This document shows positions 9,065-17,359 of a stretch of DNA of 47,461 bases, piece after piece. The DNA is from an uncultured Collinsella sp. (GTDB lineage: Bacteria; Actinomycetota; Coriobacteriia; Coriobacteriales; Coriobacteriaceae), in assembly GCA_958348225.1 (NCBI GenBank), contig CATVYG010000015.1, positions 1-47,461 on the forward strand, read 5' to 3'. Under the pieces are notes generated by a model. That model saw nothing but the letters and a program-made list of their open reading frames with translations, was not told the DNA's origin and made no database searches. Both the position numbers and the translations under genes were made by a program. The first letter of the stretch is position 1, and each line of letters opens with the position of its first letter.

Positions 9065-9640
9065 ATGGCTGAGACTTCAAAACCGAGCCGCAGAAGGCGG
9101 AGCGCCGCGCCGGTTAACCGACGCACGACATCGGTGACGTGGGGCAAACACGCCTCGGGGTTTGATGGCTCGTTCAAGCGCACTAAATACGGCTATCCTT
9201 CGGCAAGCGCCCGCTTGGCCATGCAGGCAGAGTCCTCGCTGTGGGGTCGCAAACGCGTGGTGGGCTCAAAGCTCAAGCACGACGGAACGCTTGGTTACAT
9301 CAGCCGCGGGGCGGCTCGCCGCAGCGGGCTCAACCCGGCTGGTTGGCATCGTTATGTGCCGATCGTGGCCGTCGTTGCAGTGATCGTCATCGCACTCGCT
9401 GCGCTTGGCTACGCCGGCGGTGGCGCCAACTTGGACGCAGTGTTTAAATCGCCCGAGCTCGCGCATGCGGGTACAGAAGTTGTCGAGGGCGCTCAGACCC
9501 AGACGGGCGTCGCGCCCCAGCGTGGTATCGTTGCGGCGGCCTCCACCATCGCAGATGCTCAAAAGGACGAAGGCGAGCAAGGTAACGACGCTGAAACGAC
9601 CCAGACGAACGAAACGACGACAACGGCGACGTCAATATAA
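9065..9640 (+). CDS. Unknown single-pass membrane protein
   Basis: 191 residues, not recognised. The start is the ATG after GCGAGGGC; an upstream in-frame start at 9011 gives an un-conserved-looking extension. The N-terminal ~95 residues are strongly basic (RRRRS, KRTKYGY, GRKRVVGSKLKHDG) and presumably cytoplasmic. One hydrophobic helix spans about 98-116 (VPIVAVVAVIVIALAALGY). The outer ~75 residues are Ala/Thr/Gln/Glu-rich and low in complexity, ending in a TTQTNETTTT-like tail. The topology suggests a small envelope protein. It probably has its own promoter, because the gap to the regulator is 84 bp. Confidence 0.7.
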   Translation: MAETSKPSRRRRSAAPVNRRTTSVTWGKHASGFDGSFKRTKYGYPSASARLAMQAESSLWGRKRVVGSKLKHDGTLGYISRGAARRSGLNPAGWHRYVPIVAVVAVIVIALAALGYAGGGANLDAVFKSPELAHAGTEVVEGAQTQTGVAPQRGIVAAASTIADAQKDEGEQGNDAETTQTNETTTTATSI

Positions 9641-9650
9641 GTTACGAGTG

Positions 9651-9687
9651 GGGTAGCTAATTTGGGACGGGGCTTTTTTAGCTGCCC
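9651..9687 (+). terminator. Weak hairpin after the membrane-protein gene
   Basis: GGGTAGCTAA and TTAGCTGCCC pair with one G-U wobble; the T-run sits inside the loop rather than after the stem, so termination is uncertain. Confidence 0.3.
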
Positions 9688-9729
9688 AAGACAGTGGCTC
9701 ATTCGATGTCAGTCGCCAAAAGCGAGCGA

Positions 9730-9821
9730 GCCGCATTTGCGCCAAGGTGACGTGAAATGAGAGGGCGCTGACCTTCTGGTCGCGCCCTCGAAATTGAACG
9801 TCAGATTGGCGTGAATGCGGC
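9730..9821. repeat. Long imperfect palindrome
   Basis: A ~39-nt arm starting GCCGCATTTGCGCCAA and ending GAGGGCGC pairs with a 40-nt arm starting GCGCCCTC and ending TTGGCGTGAATGCGGC. The loop is the 13-nt TGACCTTCTGGTC. Mismatches are clustered in blocks while the outer, middle and inner parts match. It lies between two convergent genes. Confidence 0.7.
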
Positions 9822-9840
9822 CCGCGCAGCGTCAACGAGC

Positions 9841-9862
9841 CCGCCGTTCGGTAGAACGGCGG
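9841..9862 (-). terminator. Hairpin after the nitroreductase gene
   Basis: A perfect 9-bp stem CCGCCGTTC/GAACGGCGG with loop GGTA lies 7 nt beyond the stop codon of the minus-strand gene. No strong U-run is present. Confidence 0.5.
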
Positions 9863-9868
9863 AACTAA

Positions 9869-10390
9869 TTACCTTACGTAGACCACGTTGTCGCGGCGGG
9901 GTTTGGGCTCGGGCAGCGTGTCCTCGGCATAGCCCAGAATGCAGTGACCGACACCGCGCAGGCTGCCGTCGGCGGGTAGACCCCAACTGGCCAGTAGCTC
10001 CAGGCCCTCGGGCGAGTCAAAGACCTCATGCGCGCGGTGAATCCAGCACGAATCGACACCCAGTGCATAGGCGGCGTTGAGCAAGTTGCCCATGGCGAGC
10101 GAGCCGTCTTCCAGATGGGTGGGCACGCTGCGGTCAACCAGCACCACCACAACGGTCTTGGCGCCATAGAAGGGGTCGCTGTTGCTGCCCATGACCTGGG
10201 CGTTGAGCTGCGAGAGACGCTCGACGGTCGCGGGGTCGGTGACGGCGACAAACGTCACCGGCTGGCGGCCCATGCCGCTCGGTGCATATTGGCCGGCTTC
10301 GATAATACGTGCAAGTTTTTCGGCCTCGACGGGACGATCGCTGTAGTTGCGGCAGCTGCGACGGTGAATGAGTGCTTCGATAGTCTCCAT
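9869..10390 (-). CDS. Nitroreductase-family flavoprotein (small)
   Basis: A 173-residue FMN-dependent oxidoreductase. The start METIEALIHRRS has AAGGAG 6 nt upstream, so the longer open frame is not used. The N-terminal HRRSCRNYSDRPV is the FMN phosphate-binding element, APSGMGRQPV is the second FMN contact, and the C-terminal GVGHCILGYAED with PKPRRDNVV is the family's closing segment. Members reduce nitro compounds, quinones or flavins with NAD(P)H and act as dimers in the cytoplasm; the substrate cannot be told. Length is typical of the short nitroreductase group. It stands alone, convergent with the membrane-protein gene. Confidence 0.9.
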   Translation of the reverse strand: METIEALIHRRSCRNYSDRPVEAEKLARIIEAGQYAPSGMGRQPVTFVAVTDPATVERLSQLNAQVMGSNSDPFYGAKTVVVVLVDRSVPTHLEDGSLAMGNLLNAAYALGVDSCWIHRAHEVFDSPEGLELLASWGLPADGSLRGVGHCILGYAEDTLPEPKPRRDNVVYVR

Positions 10391-10638
10391 GGTGTCTCCT
10401 TGCGGTGGCGTTGCAGATGCCCCGTTCATACCCGTCGGGCTCAAACGATAGACGGTCAATTGCCCGGCCAAAAGGATAGATTCCAATTGGGAAAGTAGGT
10501 TTGCATAAAAGTACCTTCAGAATGTGACAAACAAATGGGATGGTTAAACGTTTTATCCCGTCTACCCTGCGGTTTTTTACCACTTGCCTAAATGACGAAC
10601 GCATAACCTCTGATAAAGGTTTTACTAAAGGAGTACCA

Positions 10639-10680
10639 ATGTTTATCAATGCGCCGTGGTGGCGCCGGGCCAGGAGGTAA
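10639..10680 (+). CDS. Possible 13-residue leader peptide
   Basis: ATG 10639 is preceded by AAAGGAG at proper spacing and opens a 13-codon frame (MFINAPWWRRARR) ending TAA at 10678-10680, four bases before the next gene's ATG. Its last codons AGG AGG TAA form the Shine-Dalgarno of the next gene (10672-10676), so ribosomes finishing the leader would cover or hand over to that site. Two adjacent Trp codons and five Arg codons, two of them AGG, are unusual for the length. This may be translational coupling, amino-acid-sensitive control, or chance; it is too short to prove coding. Confidence 0.4.
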   Translation: MFINAPWWRRARR

Positions 10681-10684
10681 CATC

Positions 10685-10975
10685 ATGTTCCAGGCTGGAG
10701 ATGTCGTCGAGACCGATTTTGAAGGATTCCTGAAGCTGCTGCGTTCCAAGACGCGCGCTTTCGTGTCGATCAACGATCACGAGTACTACATCACGCACAC
10801 CGATGGCTATTGGCGTGTTCAGGATTGCGAGGCCCTCAACGACAAGGGCCACTTTACTGACTGCTCCGAGCTGGTCAACACGGTCTGCGAGGTCGTCGAG
10901 CTGCCGTGGATTGCCGGCAAGAGCCTGCATGACAGCTTCTCGGGCGCTACGGTCTATGAGGCCGTCGCCGCTTAA
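10685..10975 (+). CDS. Conserved-looking hypothetical protein
   Basis: 96 residues, acidic, with no signal peptide or membrane segment; not recognised. The start ATG has a perfect AGGAGG 8 nt upstream. It is rich in aromatic and Asp/Glu residues (INDHEYYITHTDGYWRVQD) and has three cysteines (48, 60, 68). The compact alternating pattern suggests a small alpha/beta fold. It is followed directly by a strong terminator, so it is a single-gene unit apart from the possible leader. The strong ribosome site and codon use like its neighbours support it as a real gene. Confidence 0.78.
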   Translation: MFQAGDVVETDFEGFLKLLRSKTRAFVSINDHEYYITHTDGYWRVQDCEALNDKGHFTDCSELVNTVCEVVELPWIAGKSLHDSFSGATVYEAVAA

Positions 10976-11001
10976 CAGGCAATAAAACTCGATTTTCACG
11001 T

Positions 11002-11037
11002 GACCGCTGGCGCCGCCCCCGCGCCGGCGGTCTTTTT
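11002..11037 (+). terminator. Intrinsic terminator
   Basis: GACCGCTGGCGC pairs with GCGCCGGCGGTC (one wobble/mismatch) around CGCCCCC, followed by TTTTT. Confidence 0.85.
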
Positions 11038-11080
11038 CTGCCGATAGGCCATAAAAGTGCACGCATTTGCGGAGAGCCTG

Positions 11081-11143
11081 TTGACGATAGTCAAAACTCG
11101 GACTAATCTAGAGACATAAAATTGGTCAAAAATCGGACAATCG
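11081..11143 (+). promoter_or_regulatory. marR-operon promoter with direct repeats
   Basis: TTGACG (11081-11086), a 17-nt spacer and TAATCT (11104-11109) form a plausible sigma-70-type promoter. A direct repeat GTCAAAAnTCGGAC occurs at 11090-11103 and 11125-11138, 35 bp apart, overlapping the spacer/-10 and the transcript start. TTGAC-GATA-GTCAA also makes a short dyad on the -35 box. These are natural candidates for autoregulatory MarR sites. Confidence 0.55.
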
Positions 11144-11144
11144 A

Positions 11145-11657
11145 ATGGTGGGATTGATGAATAGTGCGGTTACACTGGTCGACTTCGACCGGTTGCTCAA
11201 TGGACTCGACCATATCTATTCGGAGTTCTCGCGCGCCTGCGGTCTTTCGGACTGCGCTTACTGGATGCTCGTCGATACCAGCACGGCGGGCGGCAGTATT
11301 GCCGTAAGCCGTCTGACAAGCGAATGGTTCTACAGCAAGCAGACCATCAATTCGGCAATTAAAATCTTGACGGCGCGGGGCTTCGCAACGTTGGAGTTTG
11401 CCGAAGGCAGCCGTAAGAACAAGGTTGTGAGCCTGACCGAAGAGGGCAGGCGATTTGCCGAGCGTTATGCGCTGCCGGCACTCAAGGCCGAGCAGCGAGC
11501 CTTTGGCGCGCTTGAGCCATGTGAGCAGCGCGAGATTATGCGCTTGATCGGCAAATTCTCTCAGGTGCTCGGCGAGGAGTGCGAGACATTTAAACAGCAG
11601 GTGGCAGCCGCAAGCCAGATGCAAGATCGACGTGAGGGGGAGTCGTGCGACTGTTAA
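11145..11657 (+). CDS. MarR-family transcriptional regulator
   Basis: A 170-residue winged-helix regulator. The HTH and wing are visible at about residues 52-105: SRLTSEWFYSKQTINSAIKILTARGF, then the wing EGSRKNKVVSLTEEGRRFAE, which is the standard MarR signature. Helices at both ends would form the dimer interface. Met5 (11157) may be the true start because GGTGGG precedes it, while the first ATG has no ribosome site. The gene overlaps the ABC gene by 13 nt and heads the marR-ABC-ABC operon, so it most likely represses the exporter and responds to its substrates. Confidence 0.9.
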   Translation: MVGLMNSAVTLVDFDRLLNGLDHIYSEFSRACGLSDCAYWMLVDTSTAGGSIAVSRLTSEWFYSKQTINSAIKILTARGFATLEFAEGSRKNKVVSLTEEGRRFAERYALPALKAEQRAFGALEPCEQREIMRLIGKFSQVLGEECETFKQQVAAASQMQDRREGESCDC

Positions 11658-13381
11658 TGAGGTTTCTAAAGCCATATCGAGGGCTTGTCGCAGTGACACT
11701 GCTGGTGCTGCTGGTGGATAACGTCGGTACGCTGTTGGTTCCCACGATGCTGGCGAACATGGTCAACACCGGTATTACCACGGGCGATGTCGACTACATT
11801 TTACGCAACGGCCTATACATGTTTATCGCGACCAGCATGGCTAGCGGCGGCACGGTGCTGGGCTGCTATCTTTCGGCGCGCCTGGCCGCCAACGTGGCTT
11901 GCGATATCCGCAATGCCGTGTACGACAAATCGCTCGAGCTCGCGGCCAGCGATTTTGAGCGCTTTGGCACCGGATCGATGATCACGCGCTCGCTCAACGA
12001 CATCAACGTGATTCAGCAGGCGATTCTGCAGACGATTCAGCTGGTGCTGCCCGTGCCGTTTTTGGCTGTGGCGGGCATCATCTTCGCCTGGTTTATCGAT
12101 CCCGCCATGGGCGCGCTTCTGGGCGTAGTCGTTGCGATCGTGCTCGTAGCGGCGGTCTTTACGGTGGCTAACGCCGCGCCGATCTTTATGCGCTTGCAGA
12201 GCTTTATCGACCGCATGAACGTGGTGCTGCGCGAGAACATCGTGGGCGTGCGCGTCATCCGCGCATTTAACAAGGAGCGCCACGAGGAGCAGCGCCTGGA
12301 CGAGGTGTTTAGCGATTACGCGGCCAACGCCATCAAGGTCAACCACCTGTTTGTGGGCCTCGACAGCTCCAGCTTCTTTTTGATGAACATCGCCGAGGTG
12401 GCGGTGCTGTGGGTGGGCGGCAACCGCGTGGGCGTCCACGCCATGCAAATCGGCAGCATTTCGGCCGTGTTGGAATACGCGATCCTGATTCTTTTCTTTG
12501 TGATGATGGCGCAGATGGTGATTCTGACGCTTCCGCGCGCCGCGGCGTGCCTCAACCGTGCGCAGCAGGTGCTCGAAATCGAGCCGAGCATCGTGGACGG
12601 CAAGGCTATGCTGGGCGACGGGGCGCCTGAGTCCGCAGACGGAGCCGACGCGGTCGCCGTGTTCGATCATATGTCGTTTCGTTTTGACGACGCCGACGAG
12701 GACACGCTGTGCAATCTGAGCTTTACCTGTCGCCGCGGTCAGACGACCGCGATCGTTGGCTCGACGGGCTCGGGCAAATCGACGGTGGCCAAGCTCCTGC
12801 TGCGCTTCCACGATGCCACCAAGGGCGCCATTCGCCTGGACGGCGTTGATCTGCACGACCTTTCGCAAGACGAGATTCGCGGGCGCATTGCCTATGTGCC
12901 GCAAAAGGCATGGCTGTTCTCGGGCACCGTAGCAAGCAATCTGCGCTTTGGCAACGAAGACGCGACTGAGGCCGACATGCTTCATGCGCTCCGGGTTGCC
13001 CAGAGCACCTTTGTGCTCGATCAGCCGCAGGGGCTCGATACCCCGGTGGCGCAGGGCGGCACGAACTTTTCGGGCGGCCAGCGCCAGCGTCTGGCCATCG
13101 CCCGTGCGCTCATGAAGCATGCCGATCTATATATCTTCGATGACAGTTTCTCGGCCCTGGACTTTAAGACCGATGCCGCCCTGCGCCATGCGTTGCAAGA
13201 CGAGACGCGTGACGCTGCGGTGCTCATCATCGCGCAGCGTATCTCGACCATTCTGCATGCCGACCAGATCGTGGTGCTCAGGGATGGCGAGGTCGTGGGC
13301 CTAGGCACGCACGACGAGCTCATGGAAACCTGCGAGGTGTACCGTGCTATCGCGGAATCGCAGATGAAGGGAGGTGAGTAG
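11645..13381 (+). CDS. Heterodimeric ABC exporter, subunit with degenerate ATP site
   Basis: A 578-residue half-transporter: six membrane helices (about 15-300) and an ATPase domain. Walker A GSTGSGKST is at 372-380, the Q-loop at Gln420 and the signature FSGGQRQR at 475-482. The Walker B is IFDDSFSALD, where Asp500 replaces the catalytic Glu, and the switch motif is IAQRIST with Gln for His. Both changes mark the non-catalytic partner of BmrCD/LmrCD/TM287-288-type multidrug exporters. The start is GTG 11645 after GAGGGGGAG; ATG 11657, overlapping the marR TAA, is the alternative. It is translationally coupled to marR and ends one base before the next gene's start codon. Confidence 0.93.
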   Translation: MRLLMRFLKPYRGLVAVTLLVLLVDNVGTLLVPTMLANMVNTGITTGDVDYILRNGLYMFIATSMASGGTVLGCYLSARLAANVACDIRNAVYDKSLELAASDFERFGTGSMITRSLNDINVIQQAILQTIQLVLPVPFLAVAGIIFAWFIDPAMGALLGVVVAIVLVAAVFTVANAAPIFMRLQSFIDRMNVVLRENIVGVRVIRAFNKERHEEQRLDEVFSDYAANAIKVNHLFVGLDSSSFFLMNIAEVAVLWVGGNRVGVHAMQIGSISAVLEYAILILFFVMMAQMVILTLPRAAACLNRAQQVLEIEPSIVDGKAMLGDGAPESADGADAVAVFDHMSFRFDDADEDTLCNLSFTCRRGQTTAIVGSTGSGKSTVAKLLLRFHDATKGAIRLDGVDLHDLSQDEIRGRIAYVPQKAWLFSGTVASNLRFGNEDATEADMLHALRVAQSTFVLDQPQGLDTPVAQGGTNFSGGQRQRLAIARALMKHADLYIFDDSFSALDFKTDAALRHALQDETRDAAVLIIAQRISTILHADQIVVLRDGEVVGLGTHDELMETCEVYRAIAESQMKGGE

Positions 13382-13382
13382 C

Positions 13383-15383
13383 ATGACCGAGGAGCTCAAG
13401 AAGCAGGGCATCGCCGATGGCGCCGCGGATGCAGAGACAGTTGAGGAGACGGGCGCCACGCCCGACCTGGACGAAGCCGCCAAGGCGGCGGAGCGCGAGG
13501 CTCGCCGCCAGGCGCTCTATGAGGAAAACGAGCGCGCCGAGGACGAGCGCGCCCGCGCTGAGGCAGAGCGCATGCGCGATGTGGACGACGAGGACGAGGA
13601 CGAGACGCCTCGGGATACCTGGGCGACGGTGCGCCGCCTGTGGAGCGAGGCTGCCGGCGACCATTGGCGCTTCTATATCGTGTTCGCGAGCATTGTGTTC
13701 TATGCCATCTTTAACACCGCTGCGCCGGCATATAGCGCCCGCGTGATCGATGAGCTGTGGGGCCACATTCAGGTGGCGTTTGCCAACGATACCACCTTCA
13801 ACATCACCTGGGAGAACTGCGGCAGGACCATCTTCATCTACTTTATGATTTGGACGGCCGCTGCCTCGTTCTACGCGCTCCAGAGCTTTTTGATGTCGAG
13901 CGTGGCCGAACGCCTCAACCTGCGTCTGCGTAACCGCATCGCTCAAAAGCTCAATCGTCTGCCGCTTGCCTACTTTGACGCGCATCGTCCCGGCGAGGTC
14001 GTCAGCCGTGCGACCAACGACTTGGACAAGATGTCCGAGAGCATGCAGCGCGGCTTGCTGCAGCTTCTGGTGTCGATCGGTACCGTGGTGGGCGCCGTGA
14101 GCGTGATGTTCGTGTTTAGCGTGCCGCTCACGCTCGTCTTTTTGTTCTTTACGGCGTTGTCGCTGCTGGTGACCAAGGTGGTCTCGCGCCGCACGCATGA
14201 CGTAACCGGTGAGCGTCAGGAGTGGGTGTCCAAGATTACGAGTGCGGTCGAGGAAGGCTACTCGGGCCGTCTGGTGATTCGCGCGTTTAACCGCGAGCGT
14301 CAGAGTTCTGCCGAGGTGCACCAGGCCTCGAGCGAGCTAGCGCGCGTGAGTGCCAAGGCCGACTTTATGATTAACGCCGTCGGCCCCGCGGTGCGCTTTA
14401 TCGGCCGCCTGGCACAGATCGTGATTGCGATTGTGGGCTGCAGCATGCTGGTTGCCGGCCACATGACCGTCGGTGTGTTCCAGGCGTTCTTCCAGTTTAT
14501 CTACGAGGCATCCGAGCCCATGACGCAGCTGTCGTTTACCTTCAACTCGCTGCAGAGCGCGCTGGCGAGCGCGGAGCGCGTGTTCGACCTGCTCGATGAA
14601 CCCGAGATGGAGGCGGATCCGCAGCCGGGCGAGGCCGCCAAGCTGCCGGGTCGCGTTGAGGGCCGTGTCGCTTTTGAGCACGTGCGCTTTGGTTATGCGC
14701 CCGACAAGCCGCTCATGCGCGATGTGTCGTTTACCGCCGAGCCGGGCCAGAAGATTGCCGTGGTGGGAACCACGGGCGCGGGCAAGACCACGCTCATTAA
14801 CCTGCTCATGCGCTTCTACGAGATTGACGGCGGGCGTATTACGCTCGACGGCGTGGACACGAGCCGCATGGACCGCGGCGAGCTGCGCCAGCAGTTTGGC
14901 ATGGTGCTGCAGGACGCCTGGCTGTTCGATGGCACGATTGCCGAAAACATCGCCTACGGCTGCCCCGAGGCAACGCGCGACGAAATTGTGGCCGCCGCTC
15001 GTGCCGCGCAGGTCGACTTCTTCGTGCGCACCATGCCGCAGGGCTACGACACGCGCGTGGCCAACGATGCCGAAAGCATCAGCCAGGGCCAGCGTCAGCT
15101 GCTGACCATCGCACGCGTGCTGCTCAACAACCCGGCGATTCTCATCCTGGACGAGGCGACCTCAAGCGTGGACACGCGTACCGAGCTTGCCATCGGCCGT
15201 GCCATGGACGCGCTTATGCGCGGGCGCACGAGCTTTGTGATCGCGCATCGCCTGTCGACGATCGTGGACGCCGACCTGATCTTGGTCATGGACCACGGCA
15301 ACATTATCGAGCAGGGCACGCATAAGGAGCTGCTCGCAGCCGAGGGCGCTTATGCCGACCTCTATCTGAGTCAGTTCGCATAA
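13383..15383 (+). CDS. Heterodimeric ABC exporter, catalytic subunit
   Basis: 666 residues; the start ATG follows AAGGGAGGTGAG. An unusual ~78-residue acidic, Glu/Ala/Arg-rich N-terminal extension, probably coiled coil, precedes six membrane helices. In the ATPase domain, Walker A GTTGAGKTT is at 462-470, the signature is ISQGQRQL, the Walker B is LILDEATSSVD with the catalytic Glu, and the switch is IAHRLST with its His intact. It thus supplies the active site matching the degenerate upstream subunit. Substrate is unknown; drugs, bile-derived compounds or lipids are typical for the family. A palindromic repeat and a terminator follow. Confidence 0.93.
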   Translation: MTEELKKQGIADGAADAETVEETGATPDLDEAAKAAEREARRQALYEENERAEDERARAEAERMRDVDDEDEDETPRDTWATVRRLWSEAAGDHWRFYIVFASIVFYAIFNTAAPAYSARVIDELWGHIQVAFANDTTFNITWENCGRTIFIYFMIWTAAASFYALQSFLMSSVAERLNLRLRNRIAQKLNRLPLAYFDAHRPGEVVSRATNDLDKMSESMQRGLLQLLVSIGTVVGAVSVMFVFSVPLTLVFLFFTALSLLVTKVVSRRTHDVTGERQEWVSKITSAVEEGYSGRLVIRAFNRERQSSAEVHQASSELARVSAKADFMINAVGPAVRFIGRLAQIVIAIVGCSMLVAGHMTVGVFQAFFQFIYEASEPMTQLSFTFNSLQSALASAERVFDLLDEPEMEADPQPGEAAKLPGRVEGRVAFEHVRFGYAPDKPLMRDVSFTAEPGQKIAVVGTTGAGKTTLINLLMRFYEIDGGRITLDGVDTSRMDRGELRQQFGMVLQDAWLFDGTIAENIAYGCPEATRDEIVAAARAAQVDFFVRTMPQGYDTRVANDAESISQGQRQLLTIARVLLNNPAILILDEATSSVDTRTELAIGRAMDALMRGRTSFVIAHRLSTIVDADLILVMDHGNIIEQGTHKELLAAEGAYADLYLSQFA

Positions 15384-15413
15384 TGTGACAAAGGGACAGT
15401 CCCACATGTCACA
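15384..15413. repeat. Interspersed palindromic repeat, family 3 (copy 1)
   Basis: TGTGACA-aa-GGGA-cag-TCCC-aca-TGTCACA. It starts at the base after the ABC gene's stop. A related, longer-stemmed copy is at 35513-35545. Confidence 0.8.
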
Positions 15414-15416
15414 TCG

Positions 15417-15457
15417 AAAAAAGGCGCGCCGGGGATTGATCCCCTGGCGCGCCTTTT
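15417..15457. terminator. Bidirectional terminator between the ABC operon and cysE
   Basis: AAAAGGCGCGCC-GGGG and CCCC-TGGCGCGCCTTTT enclose ATTGAT. A/T runs on both sides serve both convergent transcripts. Confidence 0.85.
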
Positions 15458-15494
15458 GCATCGGTGCCGATGTCGTTTTGTGCCGCTTGCGTTC

Positions 15495-16199
15495 CTAGCG
15501 TTCGTCCACGAGCTTGGCGACGAGGGCCTTGAGCTCGGCCACCTCTCGCTCGAGTTCCTTGACGCGGCGGGCGTTCTCGGCGATGCCCTGGCGGTTGAGG
15601 GCACTCTGCTCGGCGGCGTCATCGGGCATGTACTCGCGATGCTGCTTGGCGTCGAAACTCTCCTCGAACACACGGCAGCCGTTGCGCTTGATGATGCGTC
15701 CCGGCACGCCCACGACGGTGCAGTTGTCGGGGACGTCCTTAACGACGACCGAGTTGCCGCCGATTTTGACGTTGTTGCCGATGCGAATGTTGCCGAGCAC
15801 CTTGGCACCCGTGCCCACGGTGACATTGTTGCCCAGGGTGGGGTGGCGTTTGCCGGTCTCGTTGCCGGTGCCGCCAAGCGTGACGCCCTGGTAGAGTACG
15901 CAGTTGTCGCCCACAATGGTGGTCTCGCCGATGACGACGCCCATGGCGTGGTCGATAAAGAAGTGCTTGCCGATCTGCGCGGCAGGGTGAATCTCGACGC
16001 CGGTGATGTGGCGGGTGATTTGCGAGAGCACACGGGCGAGCGAGCGATGGCCATGCTCCCAGAGCCAGTGCTCGGGCACGTGGTTCCACTTGGCGTGCAG
16101 GCCAGGATAGGAAAGGAAGATGACCAGACCGTTTTGCGCGGCGGGGTCCTGCGCTTGGACGGTCTTGATGTCCTCGCGAATGGTATTGATAAAGCTCAC
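15495..16199 (-). CDS. cysE: Serine O-acetyltransferase (EpsC/CysE type)
   Basis: 234 residues. It transfers acetyl from acetyl-CoA to serine, the first step of cysteine synthesis. The left-handed beta-helix is seen as hexapeptide repeats from about residue 70 (IHPAAQIGKHFFIDHAMGVVIGETTIVGDN...VTLGGTG), including the catalytic His of the DHAMG stretch and the second His in KRHPTLG. A coiled-coil tail (RRVKELEREVAELKALVAKL) ends the protein. The start chosen is GTG 16199, because GGGAGGG lies 6 nt upstream and homology begins at SFINTIREDI; the upstream ATG frame has no such support. It is monocistronic and shares a terminator with the ABC operon. Confidence 0.92.
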   Translation of the reverse strand: MSFINTIREDIKTVQAQDPAAQNGLVIFLSYPGLHAKWNHVPEHWLWEHGHRSLARVLSQITRHITGVEIHPAAQIGKHFFIDHAMGVVIGETTIVGDNCVLYQGVTLGGTGNETGKRHPTLGNNVTVGTGAKVLGNIRIGNNVKIGGNSVVVKDVPDNCTVVGVPGRIIKRNGCRVFEESFDAKQHREYMPDDAAEQSALNRQGIAENARRVKELEREVAELKALVAKLVDER

Positions 16200-16422
16200 C
16201 GGCCGCCCTCCCTTAGCGCCATGGCAATGCGATTCAATAAAGTATAGCGATTCGCTAGGGATTAGGAAGGACAATCTTGGCGGCATTGCGCGACAGGTGT
16301 CAGTTATGCAAACTTGCTGGTAATGGAGTCATGCTTTTGTGGGGTTGCGCACGAGGGGGCAACGCAACCGTATACTGGTCAACTTGGACGTATCCGCGCC
16401 CACAACTGAGAGGTTTTACTTC

Positions 16423-17061
16423 ATGGGTTTCATCAATTTTATTGCCGAGCTGCTTAAGGACCCGCGCACCGCGATCGCCAGCTGGATCGCCGCCGGCCCG
16501 CTTATGGCCTACGGCTGCGTGTTCCTGATCATCTTTATCGAGACGGGCGTGGTGTTCTTCCCGTTCCTTCCCGGTGATTCGCTGCTGTTCGCCTCGGGTT
16601 TCTTTGCCCACAACGGCGGCTTTAACATCGTGGCGCTTCTGGCCACCGCATGGGCCGCGGCCATTTTGGGCGATCAGTGCAACTTTATGATCGGTCACTT
16701 CTTTGGCCGCAAGATCATCGCTTCGGGCAAGGTCAAGGCCATGACGCCCGAGCGCATCAAAAAGTCCGAGGACTTCTTGGACAAGTGGGGTCACCTGGCC
16801 ATCTTCCTGGGTCGCTTCTTCCCGTTTATCCGCACCTTTGTGCCCTTTATCGCTGGCATGGGCGGCATGCACTGGCGCAACTTTGTCGTCTTTAACGTGC
16901 TGGGCGGCATTACCTGGTCGACGGTCTTTACGCTGCTGGGCTACTTCTTTGGCGGCATTCCCTTTGTGCAGGAGCACTTTGAGCTGCTGATTATCGGCAT
17001 CGTTGCCGTGTCGATCATCCCGACCGTGGTCGGTCTGGTTAAGGCCAAGCTGGGCAAATAG
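16423..17061 (+). CDS. DedA-family membrane protein
   Basis: 212 residues with about five hydrophobic segments. The family hallmarks are FIETGVVFFPFLPGDSLLF near residues 38-56 and the GRFFPFIRTFVPFIAGMGGM motif, whose arginines are essential in characterised members. DedA/SNARE-associated proteins are lipid scramblases or flippases (undecaprenyl phosphate or phospholipids) at the cytoplasmic membrane; which lipid applies here is unknown. The start ATG follows GAGAGG at a long 9-nt spacing; the frame upstream is open but not protein-like. TATACT at 16371-16376 is a possible -10 box. A terminator follows. Confidence 0.92.
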   Translation: MGFINFIAELLKDPRTAIASWIAAGPLMAYGCVFLIIFIETGVVFFPFLPGDSLLFASGFFAHNGGFNIVALLATAWAAAILGDQCNFMIGHFFGRKIIASGKVKAMTPERIKKSEDFLDKWGHLAIFLGRFFPFIRTFVPFIAGMGGMHWRNFVVFNVLGGITWSTVFTLLGYFFGGIPFVQEHFELLIIGIVAVSIIPTVVGLVKAKLGK

Positions 17062-17101
17062 AACGCCTAGCTCGAGCCGGCGCACAAACTGTGTCGTTGA
17101 A

Positions 17102-17127
17102 GCCCGTCGCCGTTTACGGTGGCGGGC
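17102..17127 (+). terminator. Intrinsic terminator after the dedA-family gene
   Basis: GCCCGTCGCC/GGTGGCGGGC with loop GTTTAC, followed by CTCTTTAG. Confidence 0.75.
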
Positions 17128-17359
17128 CTCTTTAGCTTCGGTCAAATGAAAATACTTTAGTTAGTTAAAGAAAAACGTTTTATCCGACGCGCGTGCGGAG
17201 TACAATCTCGTGCATGCGAATCGACGTGCCATCGGCTTTGATGCTGTTCGCGTGTCCCGTCCGGCTCTACGCTCCGGGCGTGCGACGTTGCGACGCGGCC
17301 GGCCTCGGTCCTTGCGTGCGGGTTCGCGAGTTTGCAACTGTGTATGTAAGGAGCGACAT
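17128..17359 (+). promoter_or_regulatory. Upstream region of ilvE
   Basis: A short dyad CTTTA-GTTAGT-TAAAG lies near 17155-17170 and TACAAT near 17201 may be a -10 box, leaving a leader of about 150 nt. I looked for a T-box or a branched-chain leader peptide and saw neither. Confidence 0.35.

Noticed and set aside
17128..17359. T-box or branched-chain leader peptide before ilvE
   Set aside because: No T-box core sequence and no run of Leu/Ile/Val codons ahead of a terminator. The open frame from 17214 is not rich in these codons.
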